Positions 4,775 to 12,181 of a stretch of DNA of 12,181 nt are shown here, one piece after another. The notes beneath the pieces are model-generated. The model had not been told where the DNA came from, did no database searches, and saw nothing but the letters and a program-made list of their open reading frames with translations. Made by a program: the position numbers and the translations under genes. This stretch comes from DATJSN01 sp035504095 (GTDB lineage: Bacteria; Planctomycetota; Phycisphaerae; WQYP01): positions 1-12,181 of the forward strand of contig DATJSN010000060.1 of assembly GCA_035504095.1 (NCBI GenBank). The letters are read 5' to 3'. Each line of letters starts with the position of its first letter. The first letter of the stretch is position 1.

Positions 4775-7477
4775 TCATCCTCCGGATTCCGTATAGCTTC
4801 GGGTGACGTAATCTATCAATTGCACCACCAGCGCCGTCCAACCAGTTTGATGTGATGCCCCAAGACCGGCTCCATTCTCTCCATTAAAATATTCATGAAA
4901 CAGGATAAAATCCTTCCAAAGCGGATTTTCCTGGAACATGCTTTGATTCCCAAATACCGGCCGTCGACCGTTTTTGTCAGGCGTAAAAATAGAGATCATG
5001 CGTCGCGCAAGCTCTTCAGAAAGTTGCAATAGATTCATTTGCCGGCCAGGATTTCCCGGCCACGGAACGGTTACAGAGTCGCCATAGAAATGCTGGTACG
5101 TACGCAGGGCCGTTATAAGAAGATAAGCCGTCGGAAACCAGATTGGCCCGCGCCAATTGGAATTTCCTCCGAAGAGCGTGCTGCGGGATTCCGCCGCTTC
5201 ATATTGCACCATCCATTCCTGGCCGTCTTCTATTATCCGGTATGGGTAATTCAAATGATAACGCGATAACGAACGCAACCCATAAGAAGAAAGAAATTCA
5301 TTTTCATCCACCACGCGCTGCAGGACACGCTGCAGGCGATCCCGATTGGCAATACTCAAAAGAATGCGGTTGCCGTCGGCAGATACGCTGATTCCGACCA
5401 TCTCTTTGCCTTTGTTTTTTTCAATTCGTTCCGATACCGAAACTTTCTGAAATGCCGGCAGCTTTTCGATCCAGCTTTTTTCAATGACTTGCACCGCATA
5501 CAGCGGAGTCAGACCTACATTGGAACGCACGCGAAGCGCTTGACTCTGGCCGGAGTTGGAATAGGTGATCTTGTCATAGTAAAAGCCGTCCTGCTCATCC
5601 CACAATCCGTTGCCATTTTCGTTGGACATATTGATAGCCTGAGAAATCGCAATAAAATGATCAAAGAATTTGACCGCCAGATGACTGTAAACCGGGTCTT
5701 CCTGTGACAACTCCAAGGCAATGGTCAGCATGTTTAGACAGAACAAGCCCATCCAGCCGGTAGCATCCGCCTGTTCAAGCAACTGGCCGGATGGCAGCGG
5801 GTGATTGCGGTCAAAAACGGAAATATTGTCCAGTCCCAGGAATCCGCCTTCAAATATGTTGCGTCCACTGTTGTCTTTGCGGCTAACCCACCACACAAAA
5901 TTCAGCAGCAGTTTGTGGTACATCCGTTCCAGAAATCCCCGGTCTCCTTTGCCCTGGTTGCGGCGCTTCCCCATGTTGTAGACGCGCCACGTTACCAGCG
6001 CCTGTACCGGAGGATTTACATCGTCAAATGACCATTCGTAAGCCGGCAATTGCGCCGAAAGATTCTGATAGCGCTCTGAACAGATTAATTCCAACTGCTC
6101 CTTGGCCAGTTCAATATCCACGTAGCTGAGCGTCAGGCAATGAAAGGCCCAGTCCCACGCCGCAAACCATGGATATTCCCATGTGTCCGGCATGACGATC
6201 ACGTCTTTGGCGCGCAGCCGCGTCCAGTTTGAATTTCGGCCATTCAGGCGCTGCGGCGGGGCGGGAGAATCCGCATCGCCGTGCAGCCATGTTTTCACGT
6301 CATAGTTGTAGAACTGCTTGTTCCATAACAACCCAGCGACCGCCTGGCGTTGCACCGCGCGCATCGCCGGATCACATGTATGCGGCAGCATCGCACCGTA
6401 AAATGCGTCCGCCTCCCTCATGCGCTCGGCAAATATCTGGTCAAAATCCGCAAACGGATCGCTTTTTACTTTGTTCGTCAGCACCAGACCCACACTCTGC
6501 GTCGCGCCGGGAGATAACTTCAGCGAATAATACAACGCGGCCTTTGTGCCCCAGGGCTGCTGATGCACTGCTGTAAGCTGGTTATGCACCAGATATTCAT
6601 GGAAAGCGTCCTTCACCGCCGGATGAGAATTGGCCGTGCCGTAGAGCCGCACGCGGTTGGTTTCATTGAATGTGAAAAGCTTCTCGCGCACGTTTCGCGC
6701 ATAGAGCCGGTACTGGCCCAGAACGGAATGTTCCGCCAGCAGCGTGGTGTCCCCCATGTCATCATGGCTTGCCAGGCTGATTTTCGGCTCCTGCCCCGGC
6801 GGCACGCTCCATCCCCATGTGTTACGAAACCACAGCGTCGGTAACAGATGCAGTGTCGCCGTTTCTTTCCCGCAGTTTCGCACTGTAAAACGGATGCAAA
6901 TGCCCGTCGGATCAGCCTTGGCGTATTCAATGACAATATCGAAAAAAGCGTTGTCCGTGAAAATGCTGGTATCGACAAGTTCATATTCCGGCTGCAATGG
7001 CCCGCGATGCTTGTTGATTTCCACCAGTTGGCGATAGGGATATTCAAACTGCGGATACCGGTAAACCATTTTCATGTACGCATGCGAGGGCATGTTGTCG
7101 GTGGTAAACCAGTACTCTTTTACATCTTCGCCGTGATTTCCTTCCTGGTTGGTCAGACCAAAAAGCCGCTCCTTAAGAATCGGGTCCTTGCCGTTCCAGA
7201 AGGCCGGCGCAAAGCAGAGTATCTGCTGGCGGTCGCAGATGCCGCCGATGCCGTCTTCGCTCCAGCGATACGCCCGGCTGCGGGCAAAGTCATGAGGAAA
7301 ATAATTCCACGCATCCCCGTCGGGAGAATAATCTTCGCGAACCGTCCCCCAGGCCCGGTCGGCTACGTATGGCCCCCATTCCCGCCATGGTGCGGCCAGT
7401 TCCGGCGTGATCATCCGCTGCTGTTCGATGTTCATGTGCATGTGTGGAGTTTTATCGTTGTTTGTCTGCTCGGGCAT
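4775..7477 (-). CDS. GH63-like (MGH1-type) glycoside hydrolase, probable glucosidase
   Basis: This 900-residue protein matches the long bacterial 'glucosidase' group related to GH63 mannosyl-oligosaccharide glucosidases, which are inverting enzymes with an (alpha/alpha)6 barrel. The N-terminal half (to about residue 400) is beta-rich and includes the group's typical opening (WREWGPYVADRAWGTVREDY) and DNAFFDIVIEYAKADP. The barrel follows. D442 in WEYPWFAAWDWAFHCL is the likely general acid, and E862 in FHEYFNGENGAGLGASHQTG is the likely general base. These assignments come from motif position in the family. There is no signal peptide, so it probably acts in the cytoplasm on an alpha-glucoside; the substrate cannot be read from the sequence. 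The ATG at 7477 follows AGAGGA 9 bases upstream. It starts 57 bases after rodA and may be transcribed with it. Confidence 0.85.
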   Translation of the reverse strand: MPEQTNNDKTPHMHMNIEQQRMITPELAAPWREWGPYVADRAWGTVREDYSPDGDAWNYFPHDFARSRAYRWSEDGIGGICDRQQILCFAPAFWNGKDPILKERLFGLTNQEGNHGEDVKEYWFTTDNMPSHAYMKMVYRYPQFEYPYRQLVEINKHRGPLQPEYELVDTSIFTDNAFFDIVIEYAKADPTGICIRFTVRNCGKETATLHLLPTLWFRNTWGWSVPPGQEPKISLASHDDMGDTTLLAEHSVLGQYRLYARNVREKLFTFNETNRVRLYGTANSHPAVKDAFHEYLVHNQLTAVHQQPWGTKAALYYSLKLSPGATQSVGLVLTNKVKSDPFADFDQIFAERMREADAFYGAMLPHTCDPAMRAVQRQAVAGLLWNKQFYNYDVKTWLHGDADSPAPPQRLNGRNSNWTRLRAKDVIVMPDTWEYPWFAAWDWAFHCLTLSYVDIELAKEQLELICSERYQNLSAQLPAYEWSFDDVNPPVQALVTWRVYNMGKRRNQGKGDRGFLERMYHKLLLNFVWWVSRKDNSGRNIFEGGFLGLDNISVFDRNHPLPSGQLLEQADATGWMGLFCLNMLTIALELSQEDPVYSHLAVKFFDHFIAISQAINMSNENGNGLWDEQDGFYYDKITYSNSGQSQALRVRSNVGLTPLYAVQVIEKSWIEKLPAFQKVSVSERIEKNKGKEMVGISVSADGNRILLSIANRDRLQRVLQRVVDENEFLSSYGLRSLSRYHLNYPYRIIEDGQEWMVQYEAAESRSTLFGGNSNWRGPIWFPTAYLLITALRTYQHFYGDSVTVPWPGNPGRQMNLLQLSEELARRMISIFTPDKNGRRPVFGNQSMFQENPLWKDFILFHEYFNGENGAGLGASHQTGWTALVVQLIDYVTRSYTESGG

Positions 7478-7534
7478 GATTTACTTTCCTCTGGCCCGTG
7501 GCCTGTTAAGCTTTGCTTTTCACCTGTTTCACTT

Positions 7535-8758
7535 TCACCTGTTCTCGGAGCGGTTGGCCGGACCGCTCCGTTGACGCATCGCGACGTTGAGTATCAGCGA
7601 CGTCGCCAGCATATCCGCAGCCATGGCGCTGCCGCCATAGGACATAAACGGCAGGGTAATCCCCACCACCGGGAGCAGGCCCACGGTCATCGCGATGTTG
7701 ATGATCGCCTGGCCTATGATCATAGTCGCCAACCCAATCACCAGCAGCCGCCCGAATGAATCGGCGCTGTCCACGGCAATTTCCAGGCAAGCCCCGAAAA
7801 ATATGATGTATAACAGAATAATCGCCGCACACCCGACAAACCCCCACTGACTTCCCACCACCGAAAATATAAAATCATTCGACGCTTCCGGCAAAAGTCC
7901 ATGGCGTATCTGGTCCGTCCCGTCCAGACCTTCCCCCAGCATTCCGCCGCTGCCCAGGGCGATTTTACTCTGTTGAATCTGATACTCATCGACCGTCAGT
8001 TGTTGTTTAGCGGACTGCTGATGCACCAATAGCGCGATGACGCGCTGCTTCTGATAATCCTTCAGCATCGGATAGCTTCCCGGCGCAACCGCCACGGCGA
8101 TCAGGGCAATAGCTAATAAATGCCTTAATCGCGCGCCCGCCGCGATCAACATGGCGTACAGCACCAGCGGAAACAGCGCCGCCGTTCCCAGGTCCGATTC
8201 CACCAGAATCAGCCCCATCGGAATAATCATCAGTACAAAGGGAAACAGCAGCGCACTGAACCGGCGTATATCACGTTGCGACCGCAAATACCGCGCCGTA
8301 ATCATCGCAAAAGATATTTTTGCCAGTTCGCTGGGCTGAAATTCCAGACCTCCCGGCAGCGAAAACCAGCGGTGGCTTCCCTTGACCGCGGGCGCAAATA
8401 GTACGCCCGCCAGCAGGATGGTGGTGATGATGTAAAACACATTGGCGTAATTTCCAATTTTTCGATACGAGGGAACCAGCGCCACGAGTAAAATCGCGCC
8501 GCCGACGAGAATGTACATTTCCTGGTGTTCCAGCAGCTCGGCCCCGCAGATGTTCACCGCCGCCAGGCTTGCCGAACACAAAAGCACGATGGCCAGAAGC
8601 ATCAACCATGCAACGCGTGTGGCTATAAGCTGCGGCACCACCTGCCGGTAAATCCGGTCCAATAACGTAAACGACGCCCGATCGCGCGCCGACTGACCCA
8701 TCGACGGCCCACCCGGGCGGCGCGATGCCATCATCGTGCTGCGCTGCGAATCCTTCAC
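7535..8758 (-). CDS. rodA: Rod shape-determining SEDS glycosyltransferase RodA
   Basis: The 407-residue polytopic membrane protein has about ten hydrophobic helices and the SEDS signatures GSHRWFSLPGGLEFQPSELA, LILVESDLGTAA, LPEASNDFIFSVV and the C-terminal GITLPFMSYGGSA. D295 in ASNDFIF falls where SEDS enzymes carry an essential Asp (position inferred from motif). RodA polymerises lipid II into glycan strands for cell elongation and works with PBP2, which is encoded directly upstream here. The start is GTG at 8758, overlapping the PBP2 stop as GTGA, which indicates translational coupling. The N-terminus carries an extra ~35 charged residues before the first helix compared with E. coli RodA. 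If ATG codons at residues 9-10 are used instead, the protein is slightly shorter. The PBP2 partner and the motif set favour RodA over FtsW. Confidence 0.92.
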   Translation of the reverse strand: MKDSQRSTMMASRRPGGPSMGQSARDRASFTLLDRIYRQVVPQLIATRVAWLMLLAIVLLCSASLAAVNICGAELLEHQEMYILVGGAILLVALVPSYRKIGNYANVFYIITTILLAGVLFAPAVKGSHRWFSLPGGLEFQPSELAKISFAMITARYLRSQRDIRRFSALLFPFVLMIIPMGLILVESDLGTAALFPLVLYAMLIAAGARLRHLLAIALIAVAVAPGSYPMLKDYQKQRVIALLVHQQSAKQQLTVDEYQIQQSKIALGSGGMLGEGLDGTDQIRHGLLPEASNDFIFSVVGSQWGFVGCAAIILLYIIFFGACLEIAVDSADSFGRLLVIGLATMIIGQAIINIAMTVGLLPVVGITLPFMSYGGSAMAADMLATSLILNVAMRQRSGPANRSENR

Positions 8759-10827
8759 TGTTCATCCACCTGCGGCAAATAATTGTGTTTTTCCATATCG
8801 ATGATGCACTGGCGGACGATCGGCGCCGCGGTCGAGCCTCCTTCACCGCCCGTCATCTCCACCACCGCGGCAATCACATATTGCGGATTATCCGCCGGTA
8901 CATACCCCACAAACCATCCGTCGTTGGCGTGGAGTACCGTGGTCTTTCCATCCTGTGTGATTCGTTCAGAGGTCTGTGCCGTTCCCGTTTTGCCGGCCAC
9001 CGCGATGTTCATTTGCAGAGCATGCGCCGTCCCCGAGGAACCGTGAACCACCAGGTACATTCCCTGCCGGATATACGCCAGTTCGTCGGTGTTAAGCTGA
9101 ATCTGCCGCTGCGGTTGCGGCCCTAACCCTTGAATTAATTGCGGCGCGATCCATAGTCCGCCTCTTAACAGCGCCGCATAAGCGGTCGCCATCTGTAATG
9201 GCGTCGCGGAAATCGGCCCCTGGCCGATCCCCATGAATATGGGGTCGGTTCTGACGGCCAAAGCATTGTTTTCCAAGACGTCCACATTCGGCAGAAATCC
9301 GGCCGATTCTTCCGGTAAACCCACGCCGGTGGTCGCACCGAGGCCAAAACTCCGCAATCCATCGGTCAGTCGCGCCAGACCCAGCCGCATTCCCACGGTG
9401 TAAAAATAGACGTCGCACGATTGTTCTATCGCCGTGGGCATGTCAATCGCTCCGTGTCCGAGTGGATAAGTCCAGTCGCGGAAACTATCCGGATGCCCGG
9501 GGAACAAATACGGCCCGCAATCGATGATCGTGTCGTGTGAAATCACACCATCCGTCGTGGCAATGGCCGCCACCAGTGGTTTGATCGTGCTGCCGGGCGG
9601 AAACGCGCCCCCCGCCGCCCGATTCAGCATTGGAAAATTATTATCCGATGCCAGTGCGCCAAATTGGTCGTGAAACGTGTTCAAGTCGTATGTTGGTACG
9701 GAAAGCATCAAAAGTACGTGCGAATCCGCAAGGCTAAGCACCGTCACCGCCGCGTTATGCACCTGGCCGTCCGCTGAAGTCAAAAATTGATTGTTGGGAT
9801 TGAGTAAATCATTCTGCAAATCACTTTGTAATCCCGCATCGATTGTTAAATGCACCGTCTGCCCCGGTGTCGGATTGCGGCGATCCGCCGGTAGCTCCTG
9901 GCCATCCAGATTCACCACCCGTACGCCGCGAACTCCGTGCAGCATATTTTCCGCCGCCAGTTCGACGCCGGAAATTCCTGCCAGATCGCCCGGCAGATAA
10001 CCTTTCAGATTCCCCACCGTATCCGTCAAGGTCCCCGGAATAAGCTCCGGCAATTCAAAGGTATTCGCCTCAAATATTTTTGCGCTCACCGGCCCCACCG
10101 ATCCAATCACCTGGGCGGCCACCGAATTCATTGGATAAACCCGGTAAGTACTGGGCACAACCACCAATCCCGGAAAAGGCCCACCATGTTTACGCAGGTA
10201 AAGTGCTACCTGGTCTGAAATGTGCGGCACGATGGTTTGTGGTTCGTGCATCGGGGCCAGATCGACGTTCTCCGCCACGCCAAGTTCCATGTCCAGATCG
10301 TCCGCTGTTGCCCCAAGGTCTGAAGGCCCCTGATGAGAATAGCGAATCGTCCAGACGTCTTCCCGCAAAAGCTGCATGCGCTGGCGTATGACGTCATATT
10401 GTGCATTAACTGATTCCACTGAAATGCCGCATAATTGCGCGATCGCCGCCGGCATCGCGTCCAGTTCCTGTGCGATCAGCTCTCTTTTCTGCGGCAGCAG
10501 GGCGAGGATCTGTTTGCGCGTCAGTGTTCCATTTTCGGCTTTAAGTTCGCGAACCGCTTCCTGTGTGATCCACTCGTCATCCTCGTTCATCGCTTCATAT
10601 TGAATGGCCAGGTTATAGCACGGCTCTTCCACGGCCAGATAGCGCCCTTTGCAATCCACGATTGAGCCGCGCACTGTGGGAATCATGAAATGCCGATAAC
10701 TGAAGTTCAGTGCCTGGTTGCGGAATTGCTGAGCTTCTGCCAGTTGCAGTTCCGCCAATCGGGCGCCGATGATCAGCAGTGCCGCGGCGGAGAAAATCAA
10801 AACCAGAACCAGGCGACGTTTAAGCAT
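8755..10827 (-). CDS. mrdA: Penicillin-binding protein 2 (elongation transpeptidase)
   Basis: This class B PBP has 690 residues from ATG 10827. The frame stays open back to an ATG at 10893 inside the upstream gene, but the membrane anchor begins right at MLKRRLVLVLIFSAAALLII, so 10827 is preferred; its ribosome site (AGGG) is close and modest. After one membrane helix (about residues 5-22) comes the N-terminal dimerisation domain with PTVRGSIVDCKGRYLAVEEP. The transpeptidase domain then carries S413-T-I-K416 (nucleophile motif), S470-C-D472 (SxD, as in PBP2 rather than SxN) and K613-T-G (AGKTGTAQTS). It cross-links peptidoglycan in the periplasm during elongation. It is somewhat longer than E. 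coli PBP2 (about 630), with extra sequence between about residues 85 and 205. The stop overlaps the rodA start, so the two are co-translated. Confidence 0.93.
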   Translation of the reverse strand: MLKRRLVLVLIFSAAALLIIGARLAELQLAEAQQFRNQALNFSYRHFMIPTVRGSIVDCKGRYLAVEEPCYNLAIQYEAMNEDDEWITQEAVRELKAENGTLTRKQILALLPQKRELIAQELDAMPAAIAQLCGISVESVNAQYDVIRQRMQLLREDVWTIRYSHQGPSDLGATADDLDMELGVAENVDLAPMHEPQTIVPHISDQVALYLRKHGGPFPGLVVVPSTYRVYPMNSVAAQVIGSVGPVSAKIFEANTFELPELIPGTLTDTVGNLKGYLPGDLAGISGVELAAENMLHGVRGVRVVNLDGQELPADRRNPTPGQTVHLTIDAGLQSDLQNDLLNPNNQFLTSADGQVHNAAVTVLSLADSHVLLMLSVPTYDLNTFHDQFGALASDNNFPMLNRAAGGAFPPGSTIKPLVAAIATTDGVISHDTIIDCGPYLFPGHPDSFRDWTYPLGHGAIDMPTAIEQSCDVYFYTVGMRLGLARLTDGLRSFGLGATTGVGLPEESAGFLPNVDVLENNALAVRTDPIFMGIGQGPISATPLQMATAYAALLRGGLWIAPQLIQGLGPQPQRQIQLNTDELAYIRQGMYLVVHGSSGTAHALQMNIAVAGKTGTAQTSERITQDGKTTVLHANDGWFVGYVPADNPQYVIAAVVEMTGGEGGSTAAPIVRQCIIDMEKHNYLPQVDEQ

Positions 10828-10849
10828 AAGCCCTGATACTTCAATCGGT

Positions 10850-11860
10850 TTAAACCGCGATATCCAGCACACCCGACCCGCTGATCCCGTCATTTTTCAA
10901 TAATTGAAGGACGTGGTTGGCGTCGGCCAATGCAAAACGCGTTGTCTGCGGCTTTAAAGGGATTTCGGCGGCCAGACGGAGCAATTCTTCGCCGTCGGTG
11001 CGCGTATTAGCGGTCACGCTCCTGAGCGTTTTTTCCTCAAATAAATGCCGGTCATAGTTGAGTGTTGGAATATCGGACAGATGAATCCCCGCAATCGCCA
11101 GCGTGCCGCCGCGATCCAAAGCCTCCAACCCCGGCAGTATCAGCTCGCCAACCGGTGCAAACAAAACGGCGCTATCCAGTGGTTCCGGCGGCTTCTCACT
11201 GGCGCCACCCGCCCAGTTGGCCCCAAGACGCCGGGCCAGTTCCTGATGCTTTTGGTTGCGTGTCATGACGTATACCTTGCAGCCAAGATGCCGGGCGATC
11301 TGAATAGCGATGCTTGCCGAGGACCCAAAGCCATACAAACCCAGCCGGACGCCGGGTTGCATTTCCGCGCGTTTAAGGGCGCGATATCCGATGATTCCTG
11401 CACACAAGAGCGGCGCAGTAGCCGTTGGATCAAGCGACGCGGGTATGGGGTAAGCAAAATTTTCCAGTACAACCGCGTACTCGGCGTATCCGCCGTCTTC
11501 ATCATATCCAGTGAACCTGGCATTGGGGCAAAGATTTTCTTTTCCGGCCCGGCAATATTGGCACGCACCGCAAGTCGACCGCAGCCATGCAATCCCGACA
11601 CGATCGCCGATCTTGAACCGTGCAGCGCCCTTGCCGAGGCTCTCGACAACGCCGACCACCTGATGACCCGGAATGATGCCCGGTTTGTGCGGCGGTAATT
11701 CGCCTTCGATCACATGCAGGTCGGTGCGGCAAATGCCGCAGGTCAAAACGCGAACGCGGATTTCGCCGGTTTTAGGCTCGGGTGCATTTATATCGCGCAT
11801 TTCCAGTGGCGCAGAATTTATCGGCGCTGGGGCCTTCAATACCATCGCGCGCATTTTCAT
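10850..11860 (-). CDS. Zinc-dependent alcohol dehydrogenase (AdhA/CAD2-like)
   Basis: This 336-residue medium-chain dehydrogenase has all zinc ligands. Catalytic zinc ligands are C41 (LTCGICRTDLH), H66 (IPGHQVVGVV) and C153 (APLLCAGIIGYRAL). Structural zinc ligands are C97, C100, C103 and C111 (TCGACQYCRAGKENLCP). The nucleotide site is GLYGFGSSAS (174-183), followed by VYVMTRNQKHQELARRLGAN. Q67 replaces the Glu of the classical GHE motif, which is usual for this subgroup as far as I recall. The enzyme should interconvert alcohols and aldehydes with NAD(P). The substrate is not readable, and the absence of a membrane helix points to the cytoplasm. The ATG at 11860 has GAGG 6 bases upstream; an ATG two codons later is possible. 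Only 22 bases separate its stop from the mrdA start, so it may share a transcript with the cell-wall genes. Confidence 0.92.
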   Translation of the reverse strand: MKMRAMVLKAPAPINSAPLEMRDINAPEPKTGEIRVRVLTCGICRTDLHVIEGELPPHKPGIIPGHQVVGVVESLGKGAARFKIGDRVGIAWLRSTCGACQYCRAGKENLCPNARFTGYDEDGGYAEYAVVLENFAYPIPASLDPTATAPLLCAGIIGYRALKRAEMQPGVRLGLYGFGSSASIAIQIARHLGCKVYVMTRNQKHQELARRLGANWAGGASEKPPEPLDSAVLFAPVGELILPGLEALDRGGTLAIAGIHLSDIPTLNYDRHLFEEKTLRSVTANTRTDGEELLRLAAEIPLKPQTTRFALADANHVLQLLKNDGISGSGVLDIAV

Positions 11861-11869
11861 TACGGGCCT

Positions 11870-11890
11870 CTATCCCCTATATCCTGTGCC
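11870..11890. repeat. Heptad array, 3 units, upstream of the alcohol dehydrogenase
   Basis: CTATCCC, CTATATC, CTGTGCC in tandem. On the opposite strand these read GGCACAG, GATATAG, GGGATAG, which resembles the units at 457-491 and 616-629. Confidence 0.6.
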
Positions 11891-11899
11891 CCAAATTCC

Positions 11900-11917
11900 T
11901 CTCTGTGTCCTCTGTGG
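11900..11917. repeat. Nine-base tandem pair
   Basis: CTCTGTGTC followed by CTCTGTGGC, two near-identical 9-base units in the short gap before the alcohol dehydrogenase gene. Confidence 0.5.
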
Positions 11918-11926
11918 CTAAAAATT

Positions 11927-11947
11927 TCTGATATCTGAGATCTGAAA
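11927..11947. repeat. Heptad array, 3 units (TCTGANA)
   Basis: TCTGATA, TCTGAGA, TCTGAAA. The units again have a 7-base period but a different heptamer from the arrays on the left side. Confidence 0.65.
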
Positions 11948-11949
11948 TC

Positions 11950-11962
11950 GTGGCGTAGCCAC
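11950..11962. repeat. Palindrome GTGGC-GTA-GCCAC
   Basis: A perfect 5-base stem with a trinucleotide loop, touching the stop codon of the right-edge gene. It is of the same type as the palindromes at 555-590. There is no adequate T run for a terminator. Confidence 0.5.
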
Positions 11963-12181
11963 TAATACTCCACCAACGGCAAATCAACCTTGGTTTCCAC
12001 ATATCCGGCGTGGCTCTCATCCAGTGTGCCGCTTTCCAGTCCCAGCGCCTGCACAATCGCGTCCAGATCATCCGCCACCTTCACCGGCTGGTTACTCAAG
12101 TGTCCCCAAGTCGGCTGCGCCGGAGGAAGTTGCGCCTTTTTCGTATTAATTCCCGTGTGGTAATACACCGTCGCATCCGGA
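11962..12181 (-). CDS. C-terminal end of an unrecognised protein (runs off right edge)
   Basis: The frame is open from the right edge to TAG at 11964-11962 and shows the last 72 complete codons. The visible sequence begins PDATVYYHTGINTKKAQLPP, continues with QPTWGHLSNQPVKVADDLDA and IVQALGLESGTLDESHAGYV, and ends ETKVDLPLVEY. The composition is protein-like, with consistent codon use. A GTG at 12168 exists, but the frame continues upstream of it, so this is most likely the tail of a longer gene. The regular acidic helix (DDLDAIVQALGL) and the YYHTGIN stretch suggest a soluble enzyme; I do not recognise the family. It lies 101 bases upstream of the alcohol dehydrogenase in the same direction, separated by repeat DNA. 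Confidence 0.6.
   Translation of the reverse strand, partial: PDATVYYHTGINTKKAQLPPAQPTWGHLSNQPVKVADDLDAIVQALGLESGTLDESHAGYVETKVDLPLVEY

Noticed and set aside
6848..7759. 303-codon plus-strand open frame
   Set aside because: It lies antisense to the glycoside hydrolase start and the rodA end and spans two real genes; its composition is that of a complement frame, rich in Arg, His and Pro.
11045..11698. 217-codon plus-strand open frame
   Set aside because: It is the complement of the alcohol dehydrogenase, whose zinc motifs are fully conserved on the minus strand.

Overview
The window looks like a chromosomal segment from a Gram-negative-type bacterium, most likely a planctomycete of the Phycisphaerae kind. 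This is inferred from the style of the ECF sigma factor, from the secreted 'LPSDTKWLLHLDMDA' protein, from the PBP2 sequence, and from intergenic DNA full of short palindromes and heptad repeats. No ribosomal RNA or tRNA is present to confirm it.

Two regions differ in character. Positions 1-2520 are accessory-like. They hold the 5' part of a gene for a DUF3631-type replication/ATPase protein (minus strand, running off the left edge), a two-gene RHH/PIN toxin-antitoxin operon (plus strand), about 590 bases of non-coding mosaic repeats, and a lone AT-rich gene of unknown function that resembles an immunity protein. Positions 2520-11860 are compact and entirely on the minus strand. Read in the direction of transcription they hold a zinc-dependent alcohol dehydrogenase, PBP2 (mrdA), RodA and a 900-residue GH63-type glycoside hydrolase. 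After a probable terminator comes a second unit: a secreted protein of unknown function, an ECF sigma factor and a single-pass membrane protein that is probably its anti-sigma factor. The right edge carries the C-terminal end of an unrecognised minus-strand gene.

The genes work together in three ways. PBP2 (transpeptidase) and RodA (SEDS glycosyltransferase) form the core of the cell-elongation peptidoglycan synthase and overlap by 4 bases, so they are probably co-translated. The sigma/anti-sigma pair also overlaps by 4 bases and lies just behind the secreted protein, which suggests an envelope-sensing regulon. The antitoxin and PIN toxin overlap by 4 bases as well.

The most unusual structure is non-coding. 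The main repeat-bearing intergenic stretches (452-708, 1440-2025, 11861-11961) carry short arrays with a strict 7-base period but different heptamers, plus small palindromes with mostly 3-4 base loops. The 1440-2025 stretch is a mosaic of four reusable modules. A near-perfect 22-base palindrome sits in front of the DUF3631-type gene. I see no clearly new defence or metabolic system; the leads below are mainly repeats, regulatory sites and gene neighbourhoods.
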